Source of the DNA: Venturia oleaginea
Taxonomy: Eukaryota; Ascomycota; Dothideomycetes; Venturiales; Venturiaceae
DNA: 64,000 bases
NCBI GenBank assembly: GCA_013176395.1
Contig: JABMLP010000021.1
Location: 992,001-1,056,000, forward strand
Direction of reading: 5' to 3'
In this document: positions 1 through 11,639 of the stretch, piece by piece
Layout: every line of letters starts with the position of its first letter
How positions within the stretch are numbered: position 1 is the stretch's first letter
Translations under genes and position numbers: made by a program
The notes under the pieces: model-generated
Databases searched by the model: none
What the model was told of the DNA's origin: nothing
The model's input: only the letters and a program-made list of their open reading frames with translations

Positions 1-357
1 GATGTTGCCGATACCTTCACCGAAGTCTTGTGCCCAACGATCTGGGGAGCTGTTGCCGAATCGCGCCAGTAGGCTCCCACCACATCACTCTCTGTTCTGT
101 GGGGCTGGACGTTGACAATACCAGCAGCCATCAACGCAACCTGGCAGCGCATAGGTAGGATCCAGGCCAGGTAGAGACTGTCCATAAGTGCTACGAAGGA
201 AGTCTCGATCTTCCATAAAGTTCATGTTCGCTTCCATAGGGTAAAAAGACAAAAGAGGACTTGACTTACGATGTCCATGATCTCCTATCGCGTAGAGCCA
301 TGCCCCTGAAGATTGTTGGTTTATACATTGCGCCAGCGACATTGCCATTCCACTCAT
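1..357 (-). CDS. Partial unrecognised gene running off the left edge
   Basis: I do not recognise this protein. A minus-strand reading frame opens near 357, has a perfect GTAAGT donor at 269, a CGTAG acceptor at 191-192, and then stays open to the window edge. The second exon encodes a plausible globular stretch (LMDSLYLAW, then VALMAAGIVNVQPHRTESD, then YWRDSATAPQ). The intron would be 79 nt, normal for this genome. Further exons may lie upstream at about 396-640, where an open segment contains a basic helix ending in KQLQELNQ before a GTACGTG donor. The true start is unknown and the gene continues outside the window. Confidence is low because only exon logic supports it. Confidence 0.35.
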
Positions 358-1767
358 CCAGCTAGAGATTTCTCTAGTTATCGTGGCTCATCTCCTTATA
401 TTACGGCTCTCGTTGGGGAAGTGCCGCAATAGTTGCAAGGTTTGGGCAACGAGGGGGCTTTGAGGAAACTGCAGAATCGAATGTTAGGAAGCTGAAATCT
501 GGGCAGAAGCAGTGGCGCACGTACCTGATTCAGCTCCTGCAACTGCTTCCTAACTAAAGCTTTGTGGCATATTCGCTTTTCCAACTCCTCGGACGCTCGA
601 ACGCCTTCTGGGTAGTATAACGTCTTCTCACCTCTCTATCTCCAATGAGTTCGATCGTGTTGTTACACCCAGTGTTCATCAGATGTACAGACGCAGGCTT
701 CCAAAAGGCAGGCTACCATCCCGGCGATGAGCAGTTGGTGAAAACCGATGATGCCAACCGTAACGTTGATCTCGAGAAACGGTTTATGTGGGAAAACCGT
801 GTCTCGGACGAAGGAAAGCACGTCAGCTCCAACGTGGCACTGATCACTGGCCAGCCTTACGACAACCAAGGCCAAGAGATAGTAGAACGGCATCTGTGAT
901 CTCGCAGAGGATGGCACATCGCTGGACACAGCCCTTGCCATAAAGTGGCAGATTGCACTTGCCGCTTGGATAGTGGACAGATACGACTCTAAGGCCTTCA
1001 TCGACAACCTAATGATCGAATGACACCCGGATTGATGTAGAAGAGCACGCAGCGCCTTTGCTCATACAAAACCACATCCCCCGAAAACAAGCGATCTCTA
1101 ATGAATTCCATCGTGTTGTTTGGGCCTACAACGCGTACATTCGCACAGAAGAGACCGACAATGATGCTTCTATCGCTAAACTACGACTTGATGAGGAACC
1201 TAATTATATCAAATCATCAAAAATCCACAATCCCTACTCTCTTAAAGCGATAACGCTATTCCAGCCATACGTACATAAGCTCCCTCAACCCCCAACTCAG
1301 GGCTCTTCCATTCCTACTCAAAAGTAAAAGTCTTATCGCAGAGCAACAACCCCCAACTCCAAATCAACACCATTGAATTTCCCACGATCCTCGCTCAATT
1401 CGGGCATGGATAGCATCTTTTTTAAGATATTCAAGGCGGAACGTCCTAAATCGGCATCTTTGCTGAGCGATAGATTTGCACAGCATGCACTAAAAGAACC
1501 TGGGTAGTTCAATCCAAGAGCTTGATCGCGAATTCTAAAATGCATTCAATGCATTTAAAATCGAGTTCACGACCAAGCCCCAAACGACAAGGCCATGGCG
1601 ATACAAACATCGAGAGGGGCCGTGGACAAGAGGCCCTGGAGATAATAGCATACCGACGACTGAGCATCATAAAATTCCACCACCAAAACAGCATAGTACG
1701 CCCTTCACCCTTCGCTTCGCCATCACTCCACGCTACCATCCAGTTCACGGAGTAGATAGCCATTCAT
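358..1767. other. Stretch without a supportable gene
   Basis: Open frames here are short and on both strands. A minus-strand frame at 663-1007 is hydrophobic in places and could hold upstream exons of the gene at the left edge, but I could not chain it convincingly. The rest shows nothing I can name. Confidence 0.4.
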
Positions 1768-1850
1768 CAAATGGAGATCGATATCGATAATTCTCTGGCA
1801 ATTTGAACCCTGGGTCTCGCCAGAAAATTATCGATATCAATCTCGAGTTG
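1768..1850. repeat. Palindromic element, copy 1
   Basis: Two arms of about 33 nt (1768-1800 and 1819-1850) pair as an imperfect inverted repeat around an 18-nt loop. Both arms carry the core GATATCGATAATT followed by CTCTGGC or TTCTGGC. The copy lies about 130 bp downstream of the MAK10 stop. The same arm sequence recurs at 2694-2775 and 34796-34860. Confidence 0.75.
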
Positions 1851-1981
1851 AAAGGGTCTAATCAGTTTGAATTATTCTCATTACCACTGTTGCCAAGCAA
1901 GAATGTAGCATAGCATACAAAGTATCCATATCCGCCATACCTTTGCCATCATAAGCCATCACCGTTCCATCAAATGTCTTG

Positions 1982-4520
1982 TCAGGCCTCCCTCTTGATC
2001 GTAGGCACAATCCACCACTCATGCTTCCTTGCCTCAGTCTTAGGCAACTCCATCGTCACCTTCTTCTTTCCATCCAACATAGCAACGGCAACGTTAGTAG
2101 CCACACAGGACCACAAAAGGCCACTAATGTTCTTATTGAACACATCCTCCAGCCCTCCACATGCCGCGTTGCCCGGGCCAATTGTCTTGACATTTGCGAA
2201 TTCCTCTCTGGCTTTGCTGACCTGACCGCTAATTCCCCGCAACAGCGTCTGGAAAACGTCACTCGGCACATCATGATCCTCATAAGGACCAAACGGCGCA
2301 ACCGCAACAGCAAAGTCCTGAAAGCTTGGGGTCTGAGGCACCGTGATGCCAAGAAATGGCTTCATTCGCAATTCAAACCTCAATTCTGGCTTGTAAAAGG
2401 CCGACTGGCTTGATGGTTGAGGCAGAAGCTGGTGGTAAGAAGCATAAATGTAGAGATCAGACAGCGCGGAGGCGAGTGCTGCTATGCCTTTGCATGAATG
2501 GAACATGGATCTATGAAGATTGATGCTCTTCGAGATCTCAGTGCGATCGTCTTTGTCCTCGGCACTTGAAAGGCGCCTGGTGAGCCGTTTGATGATAACA
2601 TCGATGATCTTGAAGCGCGCTTCAGCCAGGAAGGACAGATACCTAGACATCGTTAACGGGAAAGTCCAGAGTTGCCTTTCAACAGCGGTCACTCAATTTG
2701 GGATCGATATTGATAAATTCCTGGCAATTCTGGTGTGGAACTTGCCAGAAATTTATCGATATCGATCCCAAGTTGGAAGACTGCTTTACGAAAGCGACTT
2801 ACCAGTACATGCCGGCGAGCTCGTCTGGGAGGTAGATATCGAGTTCGAATCCTAGCTGAATGACCGCCTCCATGACTTGCATTTTCTGGTGGTATACCCA
2901 AGTCGAGAGAGGGTGCGAGGCTCCCGGGCTGAGCCTGTTCAACGTCTCGTCAAGCTTATCGGTCCCTGAAACTTGAAGTTTCTCAAAGCCAGCAACGACT
3001 TTACACAAGCTCCGGCGTAGACGACAACGATTCGAACACAAAGCACGGAAGAGATCAACATAGCCCTATTGCTTGGTCAGAATATATCGACCACTTCGTG
3101 AGAGTTCACTTACTCCTTCCTTGGTTACGGCCGACTTTGCGAAGAGGCTAATCGTATTTGCCATCTCAAATCGCGGATCGGCTGTCGTTAGAGACGAGCT
3201 CATCGGTGCATCATAGCCCCAATTCGCACGTGCCAAGATCGGATCCGCGGGCAAGACGATCTCTTGGAGGTCTCGCCAGAGGATATCTGTGAACCCTTCC
3301 TCATCGCAGCCGAAAATGGTTGACGAAAGGCAGGCTTGGGCATACGCTAGTGGTTTCGGCTCGCGTGCGCTGAATGCCCATAGGAAAGCCTTTTCTTCTA
3401 ATCAGTATGCATGATGCCGTTATATCAGAATAGCTCATCTCGTACCTTCAACCGCTGGACGTTCTCAATGCCAAATTCAACAATCTTCACAGCCTCTTCA
3501 CAGTCCTTACACATCTGAGTCAACCTCGCAAAGGCATCTTCGAAGCTCAACTCAACTATAGGCTTCGGAGGGACAGTGCTTGCAAGTCTACGCTGAATCT
3601 TTTCACTGAAAGATCCAGGGACAGGCTGTGCTAGCTTGTGTGTGTCGTAGATGGCTGGCAGTAATGCGGCAGTATTCTCCCAATGGTAGAGTGGAGTGGC
3701 GTTTTCCTCGTCTGTGTCCATGGCAAGAAGCAAGTTTGTTCTGAGATACAGTCGGTTCTGGATAGCTACCCAGAGCTTTGTTGAAGAATCCTCTTCAGCC
3801 AATTTGCTCTCATCGATCTTGATACCCACCCACTTACCAGCAGCATGTAATTGATCGAGGAATTGGTACTTCGGAATCCTCGTAAACAATTGCCGGCCAT
3901 AGGTGTGGGCTGAGAAGTCTTCGTCCTCGTACAAATTGACCTTTGTGCCACATCCATGATTAGTTTTCGAATACTCATCGATAACGAAATCGCAACACTT
4001 GATCAAGCCCATACAGTATGCTCGAAGAACAAGGTGCAGCAAAGAGCCTCCTCTAGTCTCAGCCCCATCCTCTGAGAATTGGGCCGACACAATGGATTTT
4101 GGCTCGAAATTGAGAAGTGTGTCGATGTAATGGGAGGTGAAGATGGTTTGAGCTAGTGGGTGGCCTTTATGCCATGCCATCTCACAGCAGAGAAGTTGAT
4201 CCATGATGCCGAGGACTTCTGCAGGCAGGAGCTCGCGGAAGATGTCATAGTCGTCGACCAATTTCTCTCCAGGAGCGAGGAAACCGCTGTCCATTTTTGG
4301 GTCCCCAATCTACTAAGGTGAGTGTGAGGGCAGAGACAGCGAAATGAGAGAGCGTTACCTCGAGAGCACCAACAGCGTCATAAAGCTCAAAATCGTCAGC
4401 TTTGACGATTGTGCCAACAGGAAGTGCATCTGCCGCCAATCGAAACTGTTCAGTAATGTCGTAGAGCTTCAAATTCCCCTCGAGTCTGTACGGGATCTTA
4501 TCCGGACCATCGCTCATCAT
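1982..4520 (-). CDS. MAK10: NatC N-terminal acetyltransferase auxiliary subunit Mak10/NAA35
   Basis: Mak10 is the ribosome-anchoring subunit of NatC, which acetylates nascent proteins starting with Met-hydrophobic residues, together with Mak3 and Mak31. The family hallmark DPKMDSG is seen at the start of the second exon (about 4290), preceded by DAVGALE at the end of exon 1. Then come MAWHKGHPLAQT, ANWGYDAPM and GMYWYLSFL, all in the order expected. At least five exons are spliced: 4520-4360 region, 4310-3440, the 3400-3110 block, 3065-2803, and 2642-1982. The intron at 2643-2802 is 160 nt, far longer than its neighbours, because it contains a palindromic element. The start was taken at the double Met (MMSDG) at 4520; an upstream exon cannot be excluded. 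It is transcribed away from ATP15. Confidence 0.88.
2694..2775. repeat. Palindromic element, copy 2, inside a MAK10 intron
   Basis: The arms start CAATTTGGGATCGATATTG on the left and, read from the other strand, CAACTTGGGATCGATATCG on the right. They pair over about 35 nt with few mismatches. The element lies wholly within the MAK10 intron 2643-2802 and accounts for that intron being about 100 nt longer than usual. Confidence 0.85.
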
Positions 4521-5247
4521 CTTCGCATTCGTCCTCGGACCTGTCCAAATGTTAATTGTGGACCAACGACTTCAACATGAGTATAGAATACCATAAATAA
4601 CACGTCCACTGCCCAGCCTGCCAACAATTCCATCAGCATTTTGCAACCCCGGAATCTCCCCAAGCCGATCGAATTCCGACGCAATACGCAAGCGGGCTGT
4701 CTCTGAGTGGCACCGGAAGTTAGGTGCGCTCCTTTGATGAGCAAGTGCTTTATTTACCTTGGGCCAACTCGTTTTGCTCGGCCATTCTGTCGCGTAGACG
4801 TCTGTATGGTTTTCGGTGTCAAACTGTGGTCACTGCGTGTCCAAGTATGGTCATGGTTGATGCAGAGGAACAGATGAGCAAGTATGATATTGGAAGGTGC
4901 CAAGCTGCATCACTTTTGCAAAACCGAGCGAATAGACACGCAGGCTTTATCAAGTCTGTCAAAATAGCGCCCAAATATGTACATAAAGCCATACAATCAT
5001 GTCTTTGACTACCAAATTCAGGCTCGTGTACGAAGAAAGCACCTCACGGATTCAACACAGTTAGGACACAATTGGGATGAGCGAACTTCAGCCTTCTGAA
5101 GATTTTGGTGGCCTCAAAAGAACACTATCATAATACACGTCTGTACACATTGCTAGTGGTTGATCCCATCCGCAGGCATCTCTTCACCTTCATTCCCCTG
5201 CCAGAGTGTAACCCTCCATCTCCACTCCTTCAAATCTGAGTATCCAT
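4521..5247. other. Intergenic region MAK10-ATP15
   Basis: Contains the MAK10 promoter and the 3' flank of ATP15. Open frames on either strand are short and show no family resemblance. I see no gene here. Confidence 0.5.
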
Positions 5248-5747
5248 TTATGACGAGGTTGCGGCGGCGGCCATGGAAGCAGCATTGGCTTGAGTGAGGT
5301 TCTTGTTTTCGCCCTGTTTGCCGTTCTGTGATGAATTAGTATGCTGTTTTGTTCCTCACAATCCCATCTATCGGCGCGAGAGTTTTTTCACTGCCTTTGG
5401 TTCCATTGAATTGTTGTATACGCACCTCCCACTTTGCGAACTTGAGATCAGTCTCTCCTCTTCTCTCCGCGACCAGGCGCTTCTCTTCCTTGAGGGACCG
5501 ACGGACGACTCGCGCGGCAACGGCGAGGTACCGGTTGTATCTGTAAAGCGTGTCAGATATACTCCGGGGCTCACTTCTTGTATTTCGAGATGAAGAAAGT
5601 GGCCTTCAGTGTACTAAGTAGACAGGGTGGGATGGATATCGGCTGGGTTTGATTGTTCGGTGCCATTGCGCTCTCGAAAGAAGTCGGAAGATGGTGAAAT
5701 GGTGCCAGAACGTACGTGATGCCAGCGGCTTTCCAAGCGAATGCCAT
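5248..5747 (-). CDS. ATP15: ATP synthase epsilon subunit, mitochondrial F1
   Basis: This encodes the small epsilon subunit of mitochondrial F1-ATPase, part of the central stalk that couples rotation to catalysis. Three exons (5747-5716, 5540-5426, 5325-5248) join to a protein of about 74 residues. It begins MAFAWKAAG, continues with TYNRYLAVAARVVRRSLKEE and DLKFAKWENGKQGE, and ends in an Ala-rich tail. N-terminal helix, RVVRRSLKE and KFAKWENGKQGE are the conserved family features, and the length is normal. Introns are 175 and 100 nt with GTACGT and GTGCGT donors. The gene lies upstream of QCR2 in the same orientation, two nuclear respiratory genes side by side. A CCAAT box (ATTGG on the plus strand at 5778) and two CACGTG sites (5846, 5922) lie upstream. 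Confidence 0.93.
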
Positions 5748-5777
5748 TGTGAATGTTATCTGAGCTTTGGGAGGTGG

Positions 5778-5927
5778 ATTGGCGTGCAGAGGTTGTGTAG
5801 AGATTCTGCTTGTAGCTCAAAGCGGTGGATCTCGGAACGAATATGCACGTGACTCGTACTGTTTAGGTTTACTTGGTGGATAGTTCAAGGCTTGCTATTA
5901 GACTTTGAGAACATACAATTGCACGTG
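5778..5927 (-). promoter_or_regulatory. ATP15 upstream sites: CCAAT box and two CACGTG motifs
   Basis: ATTGG on the plus strand at 5778-5782 is a CCAAT box for the minus-strand gene. CACGTG occurs at 5846-5851 and 5922-5927. CCAAT boxes are bound by the HAP complex and CACGTG by Cbf1-type bHLH factors in fungi; binding here is inferred only. Confidence 0.45.
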
Positions 5928-6082
5928 GAATGTATTTCAATCTTCGTCGGCTCGCTGGTCACGGACTTTAATCAAAGTATAGGAAACCAAACTGCTGCAT
6001 TTCGCTTTCTACATGGGGCAAGTCTCTATTTTACTAGGTAATGGTACAACTCCTCGTCGAGCTCCTAAATCAAGGCGATTAT

Positions 6083-7804
6083 CTACACGTGCAAACCGAG
6101 CTCCTCTGCGTAAGGCAGAACGTAAAGATCTCCAACGGATGAAACAGATGCCTTGCTTTCGAGTAATGTCTTTGCAACCTGCGCTCGAGTTAGTGTCTAC
6201 TTCCAAACATGTAGTCTTTCCAGACCAACCTTCTTGAGTGCCTCCTCGTTAACACCTTCAATTAATTTGGCAGTTTCGTCGATCTGGTAAGCCTTGTTTC
6301 CATGGATCAAGCCAGCTCCCGTTGCCTCAATGCCGTGGTAAACATTCTGTCCAAGTTCGAGTGCCTGGAATTTAGCTTGCGCCTTAGCCTTAGTGATATC
6401 CTCTTTGGCGATTTGTCCACTTGCGACAGCCTTGATGGTCTCAACTGCGCTGAATGCGGCGCGGGCGACGTCCCTTGCGGATCCATCAATCTGGACGTAG
6501 AGAAGTCCGGCATCGGAGTAAGTCTGGCTCTTCGTTGAGACCGTCGCTCCTGGGAATTCCGCAGTGGCCTTAGCAAGGAGAGAGAATCCGGAAGACCATT
6601 TGATGCTTGATTCGCCACCAAGAAGGGAAGCGAGGACAGCAATTTCTGGCTTGTAAAATGCACCAGTGAAGGAACTTGATCCAGCAAAGCCGAGAACCAC
6701 CGTATTACCTCCCGCGTGTGCAATACGTTCCTCACCACCAGCGTACTTGGATTGGGCGCTTTCCAGAGATGGCACGCCAGCAGCGTCGGTGGACGGCACG
6801 TTCTTGAAAAATTCCCCGACCCATTTGGACAATTCGGCGTTGTCGGCTCCGTTAGCAACAACTGCAAAGTTTGGCTTGGAGTATGCGGCGCTGGCGTAGG
6901 CTCCGATGGTGGAGGCGTCAAGGTACTTGGAAAGAGGCGTCGAAGATGATGGGTAGAGCGGTTCTCCAAGTCCACGGTGAAAAGCGAGGCCGTGTACCGA
7001 GCTCAATGCCATCAATTTGGTGCTTCCAAGAAGCTTCTTCTGGGACATCTTGAGCAATGGAACAACGTCCTCCGAGAAAACATGGGCTCTTTGGTATTAG
7101 CTCAAGCTGCAAGAGCTCGTATCTTTCATGCTCACCTTGGTACTTGGTCTCGCTGGCAACTTCGGCAAGCAGTTCGGCGAAGTATGGAAGGTCATCGCGG
7201 AGGAATTTGGCACCAACGACGAGATTCTCCCGGGAGTGAGAAGTGAACAACTCAGCGCCGAGGAGTTCCGTTTCTCGAACAATGCGAAGAGCAGAGCGCT
7301 TCTCGGTATTCTAGACGTAGCAATCAGCATTTATGCCATCATCTCATCAGCCATGACCACAAAGCCATATCCTGGATGCGCTGGCATGTTCTGACGTCCT
7401 ATCCATGCTCATCCCATCCTCAGTGACACCCCATAGCAACGCAATCCACATCCAGGATAATTGGCTCCCATATCAATTGTGTAGAGACCGCGATCGTCGT
7501 ACCCGATATGCAAACTTCTCGAGACCCTCGGCCAGGCCGGGCAGGAATTGGAAGCGGGTTCCAGCCTTTGAGACCAATGCGAGAGTGGTGGTCGGACCCG
7601 TGAGATCTCTGCTGGCGAATTTTGTGCCAGCAGCGTTACCAGTCTGGTAGGCGAATGAGCCTGAAGCCGGAGCTGTGGACCTAGCTGTGAGTTGTTGATC
7701 GTGGAGTATTGAAGAATTGTCGTACCTGCCAGACCGCGTTTTTGACCGCATTGGAGGCAGCGGAGAGCCTTCTGGCCGCTCCTCAGCGATGAGCGGGAGA
7801 ACAT
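6083..7804 (-). CDS. QCR2: Cytochrome b-c1 complex core protein 2
   Basis: QCR2 is a structural core subunit of respiratory complex III, a catalytically inactive relative of the mitochondrial processing peptidase. The protein starts MFSRSSLRSGQKALR, an Arg/Ser-rich mitochondrial presequence, and continues through SFAYQTGNAAGTKF, LALVSKAGTRF, RENLVVGAKFLRDDLPYF and SAAYSKPNFAVVANG to the C-terminal DLYVLPYAEELGLHV. The zinc site of active peptidases is absent, as usual for this subunit. Several introns interrupt the 5' half. The last intron (about 54 nt) seems to use an unusual GTTGGT donor just after ALKK and ends CGCAG; reading through it instead gives an early stop at 6197. Divergent from RPC82. 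Confidence 0.92.
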
Positions 7805-8127
7805 TGTAGGGAGAGATCAATTGGTGGTGGTAATACCTACAGAATCTCGTTGAACATCGAACTGCGGCCGGAATCGTCAAATCACGTGCAGAATGGAGCA
7901 TTTGTCTAAGCGATTTTCGCGTCAATGTCATTGGCCTAGCTACTTATATTCGCCTTGATCTTTTTGACCAACCTATAGACGGCAATATCAATAGCTGTTC
8001 AGAGAGATATAAAAGTCCCGTCTTCCAGCCCCCTCAGTCTCACCTCACACTCATGTCCTCCGAGCGGTAGTCATAGCTGTTCTAGAGAATTGATCTCGAT
8101 CACCATCTCTAGAAACACCATCCCACC
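7805..8127. promoter_or_regulatory. Divergent promoter between QCR2 and RPC82
   Basis: About 320 bp separate the two start codons. A CACGTG site (7883-7888) and a CCAAT box on the minus strand (ATTGG at 7930-7934) lie nearer QCR2. A TATA-like ATATAAAA sits near 8008, on the RPC82 side, followed by pyrimidine-rich sequence. Regulatory roles are inferred from motif identity only. Confidence 0.5.
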
Positions 8128-10403
8128 ATGAAGCAGGTATATATGCGCCATGCATGCGCTGCGCAAGACCTAATCGCTAATTGTTATCCCGAAGTACCTC
8201 GCAGAACTTCTCACATACGCAGTGGGTAACACTTGCGGCGGACACTATACTGTGAGTTTATTCAAGCTCGAAGACGATGCGCCGAGCAAGCTTCAGGAAT
8301 ACGAGATCTTTGAGCAGTTGAACTATATCATGTCCAGTCCATGAGGCTGATGCCATCCGAGGTTTCGGAAGGATATGGCCAGAAATTTAGCAGCTCAGAC
8401 TGTGTGCGCAAAGTCTTTCGTCGGCCTCTACAGCTCAAAAGTCTCACTCTTCGTGTCTCGCGCTCTCATCCTTACCTATTCTATACTGATCTGGTCTTAG
8501 CCTGTATTCTCTGCACTCGCCGAACATGGACGCCTCACTCTCCGAAACCTCTCCCATCGTACCGGACAACCCTTAGAAGTCGTCGCACAAGCTTTATGCG
8601 GCCTCGTCGAGCAAAACTTGGTATTATACTTCGCAGGCTCAGATCGGACTAGCGACGCCTCATACGAGGTTAATTGGGATTTTTCATACAATTTGACGAT
8701 ACGAGCTGGAACGCTACGCAAACTGATCACAGAACGGCATGGCAAGCTGGTAGGAGAGGTCTTTGGTGAAGTCTTGGTCACTGGTCTTGCTCGAGTTGGA
8801 GATATCATTGAGCGTCTCACACTCAAATCAAACAAGCACGACAGCCCGCAAAAAGGCAGCGTGAATGGCGACGCGGCATCAGAAGAAGTGCTAGCAGAAC
8901 AGCACCCAGACGATAAGGTTGAGGCCGCCATCTACACACTGCTCGGATCGGGAATTCTCCTCCCTTGCCAGACTCGCCAATTTTGGCCGGAGTACGACTT
9001 ACATCAAGAGGCTGAGTTGACCGTGAAGTTGTCGAGTTTTCCATCCGGATGTAGCACCAAGCGAGAGAGAGATATTTGTGCAGTGGAGACTGGAAAATTG
9101 TTGCGCAAGTGGCGAAACGAAACTCTAAACTTTGTCAAAGGCGCAGGAGTCACCATTGACCCAAGCGATCGAAAACGTGGGTGGAGCCCAGATGAGGAGG
9201 AACACGCTTCGTCGAAGCGACAGAAGACTGCCAACGGTATCAATGGCACCCACGGACACAGCAATAACCTTCTCCCTGTAAGTCTGTTGCGTATCCAATC
9301 CTGCGTTCTACAGAGAGCGAGCGCTAAAGCATTACCAGGCTGGTCTGGAGCTCTCCGTCAACTACGAAAAGTGCAATGTCATGTTACGCACCGTTCAACT
9401 CAGTCGATGGGCCGCGCGACAAGTCGGAAGCACCACATCCAAAGTGTATGAGGCTGCTCTGAAGGTTCTTGAAGCCAAGATATTACGGTGCCACGACCCA
9501 ATCGCCGAGAAGAAAGAACCCGATTCGAAGGCGCCGAAGGATCATTTTTGGCATTATGATGATCTTTCACCACCCCTGACAGCCAAGGAAGTGTCTGCTT
9601 TGCTGAACAAGGCCATCGATCTCAATCAGGGCTTGCGGGGCGAGGATTCTAATGGTATTGATGGGCATTCTGAGGGTGCTGCCACCACAAATGGTCACGT
9701 ACTGTCATTGCCCGAGCGTGTGGCCAAAATTGAGCAGCATCTGACCGTTCTTTGCACGGATACCAGAGATTTTGTCGTGAAAGAAGAGGGGTCCGACAGC
9801 TGGCGCATTCCCCTCCATTCTCTCGTCCAGAAGCTCGTCCAAGCTGAGGTCGAGAACACTATCACTGCTCGCTTTGGCAAGCTTTCTGCAGCATCTGCTA
9901 GGATTCTCAATGCCAATGGTGTCCTGGATGTCAAACAAATAGCACAACTTGCAATCGTCAAGCCCGATCAAGTACAGATGGCTGTTACTCCTATCCTCGA
10001 AGCTGGGTACATCTCCGCACAAGAGTTGCCTCGAGACAACAATCGTACGGTCGAGCGTTCAATTTGGGCTTATTCATACAACGCTGTCCATGCCCGCGAA
10101 CGATTGCTCGACTACTCATTCAAGACCATGGCGCGGTTGCTTCAGCGATTGGAGTACGAGCGAGGTAGGCGACGCACTGTACTCGAAAAGGCAGCCCGTA
10201 CCGATGTCGCCTCAAACGAGATGAAGTATCTGAGGCCTGCAGAACGGGAGACTCTTCGACGGTGTCGCGAGATAGAGGAATTTCTCGATCGCTACGTCAT
10301 CCGCATCGATGAGTTGGTTGCAACAGTCAGAGATTTCACTCCGATGAGCCCCGCCCAGAACGATTTTGACCAGGTCCGAGGACATAAGCACCTCAATGTC
10401 TAG
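8128..10403 (+). CDS. RPC82: DNA-directed RNA polymerase III subunit RPC3 (RPC82)
   Basis: RPC82 is a winged-helix subunit of RNA polymerase III needed for initiation at tRNA and 5S genes. Seen are an N-terminal MKQYLAELL, then FSALAEHGRLTLRNL (first winged helix), VNWDFSYNLTIRAG, a charged KR-rich linker (SSKRQKTANG), NVMLRTVQLSRWAARQVG, and the C-terminal WAYSYNAVHARERLL with a basic helix. The first exon is only 9 nt (8128-8136). I place the next exons at 8195-8221, 8399-8440 and from 8501, with another intron at about 9280-9340 (GTAAGT to CCAG). The small 5' exons are the least certain part; the donor at 8441 (GTCTCA) is weak and an alternative donor GTGAGT exists near 8251. Confidence 0.88.
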
Positions 10404-10649
10404 GCAGGCATCGCAATTCCTTCTCACACCATTTGTATACATAACGCACAAAAGTGGCTCAATCGAGCAATCACACAGCGATGGGCGTTTTTGCGGAATT
10501 TTAGAGCATTTTCGGCGCTTGATCCCCCCCCTGGATATGGGCTCGGAAATAGGATGGGATGATTGATATGAAGTATGACTTTGAGATACCGCCAAGAGCT
10601 GGCGAGAATATATTATCCTGGTGAGATACCCTTTGAATGCAACTTAGTC

Positions 10650-11170
10650 TGTCATACTCGGCATCAGTCATTCTAATAATCCCTTAATATTATTCTCATG
10701 TCTACGCAAATTTCTTAGAAACCATGCTTATCACAATACAAATCATCGGCCCTATCTCCAACAAATCGATACCCCCGAACGGAAATGGAATACTTCCTAC
10801 ACCCTTTTCTCGCTTGACGACAATCAAGAAGTCCCTAGTTGACCGAATACTGATTGCTGAGTTATTTCGACGAGGAAACAACCTGCTCAAATAACGCAGC
10901 AACCAGCACCACAGCAACTTCGGACTAGTCTATTGTGCTCGGCATCAGCCATCCCGATAGTAGGGGTGTGGGGGTAGATGTCCATCCGGCTATCGGTCAC
11001 GAAAGCGAGCTTGTCGGCAATCAATACATTTCAAGAGATAAGGTTTTCCAAAGAAATTCTCTAACATTGTTCTTACGTCTATCACGACATGCAAATCATC
11101 GGCCCCATCTCCAACAAATCGACACCCCTAACACTAGAATAGTAATACCTCCTACACACTATAACCCATC
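10650..11170. repeat. Diverged direct repeat downstream of RPC82
   Basis: Two related segments (about 10650-10825 and 10930-11170) share CTCGGCATCAG near their starts and CAAATCATCGGCC followed by ATCTCCAACAAATCGA in the middle. Spacing between the shared blocks differs (about 85 versus 158 bp), so indels have accumulated. No coding potential is evident. Confidence 0.6.
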
Positions 11171-11181
11171 CTCGTCCCTTC

Positions 11182-11630
11182 TTAATTGTGGCAAGAGCCA
11201 CCCCACCCTGTTGAAATTTGGCAGCAATCATCACCATTGCAACTAACTGTTCTGCCTTTGTTATTACCAATTGTTGCCTTGAATTTCCAGCATAAATCTG
11301 CGTCGTTTTGACAACCCCTCTTTGCGTATTTTTTGGTTTTGGCAGGATTTCCAAGTGTTATAGCAGCAGTCATTATTTGAGTTGCATGAGAACTGCCAGA
11401 GAAAAATGGTTAGGGGTCCTAGTTTTGTGGAGGAGGAGGAGGAGGAGGAGGAAGGGGCAGAAGGGAGGAGATAGGAGTTTTAGGTATCCTCGACGTGGTC
11501 TTACGAAGAACAGCGATGAGGGTACCCTAAGTTCCTTTCCGGCCGAAGGTCGCTGCTAATGTTTAAAAGGACTTACAGCAACTGCTGAGCTGACCAAAAC
11601 GGCTGTCATAAGAGCAGGTGTGAATTTCAT
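11182..11630 (-). pseudogene. Small cysteine-rich secreted protein gene, apparently frameshifted
   Basis: Exon 1 (11630-11577) encodes exactly 18 residues of a signal peptide starting MKFTPALMTAVL, followed by a perfect GTAAGT donor. After a 184-nt intron, exon 2 from 11392 reads SCNSNNDCCYNTWKSC in phase. In that frame the cysteines stop at an A-rich tract near 11335-11330. The neighbouring frame then supplies the rest of a cysteine-rich protein to a stop at 11182, including RGCQNDADLCW and SCNGDDCCQ. The SCN-DCC motif occurs once in each frame, which suggests one ancestral reading frame broken by an indel, or an unrecognised splice. The product would be a knottin-like secreted peptide; fungal effectors and antimicrobial peptides look like this. 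No function is claimed. Confidence 0.6.
11430..11453. repeat. GGA trinucleotide microsatellite
   Basis: About seven GGA units inside the intron of the cysteine-rich secreted-protein gene. Confidence 0.8.
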
Positions 11631-11639
11631 GATGACGAG

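Noticed and set aside
663..1007. Minus-strand 114-codon frame with hydrophobic patches
   Set aside because: No family motif, no clear splice partners, and a start by a non-ATG codon chain; could be exon material but not supportable.
5294..5852. Plus-strand open frames over the ATP15 locus
   Set aside because: They are shadows of the minus-strand exons and introns of ATP15, whose spliced protein is clearly recognised.
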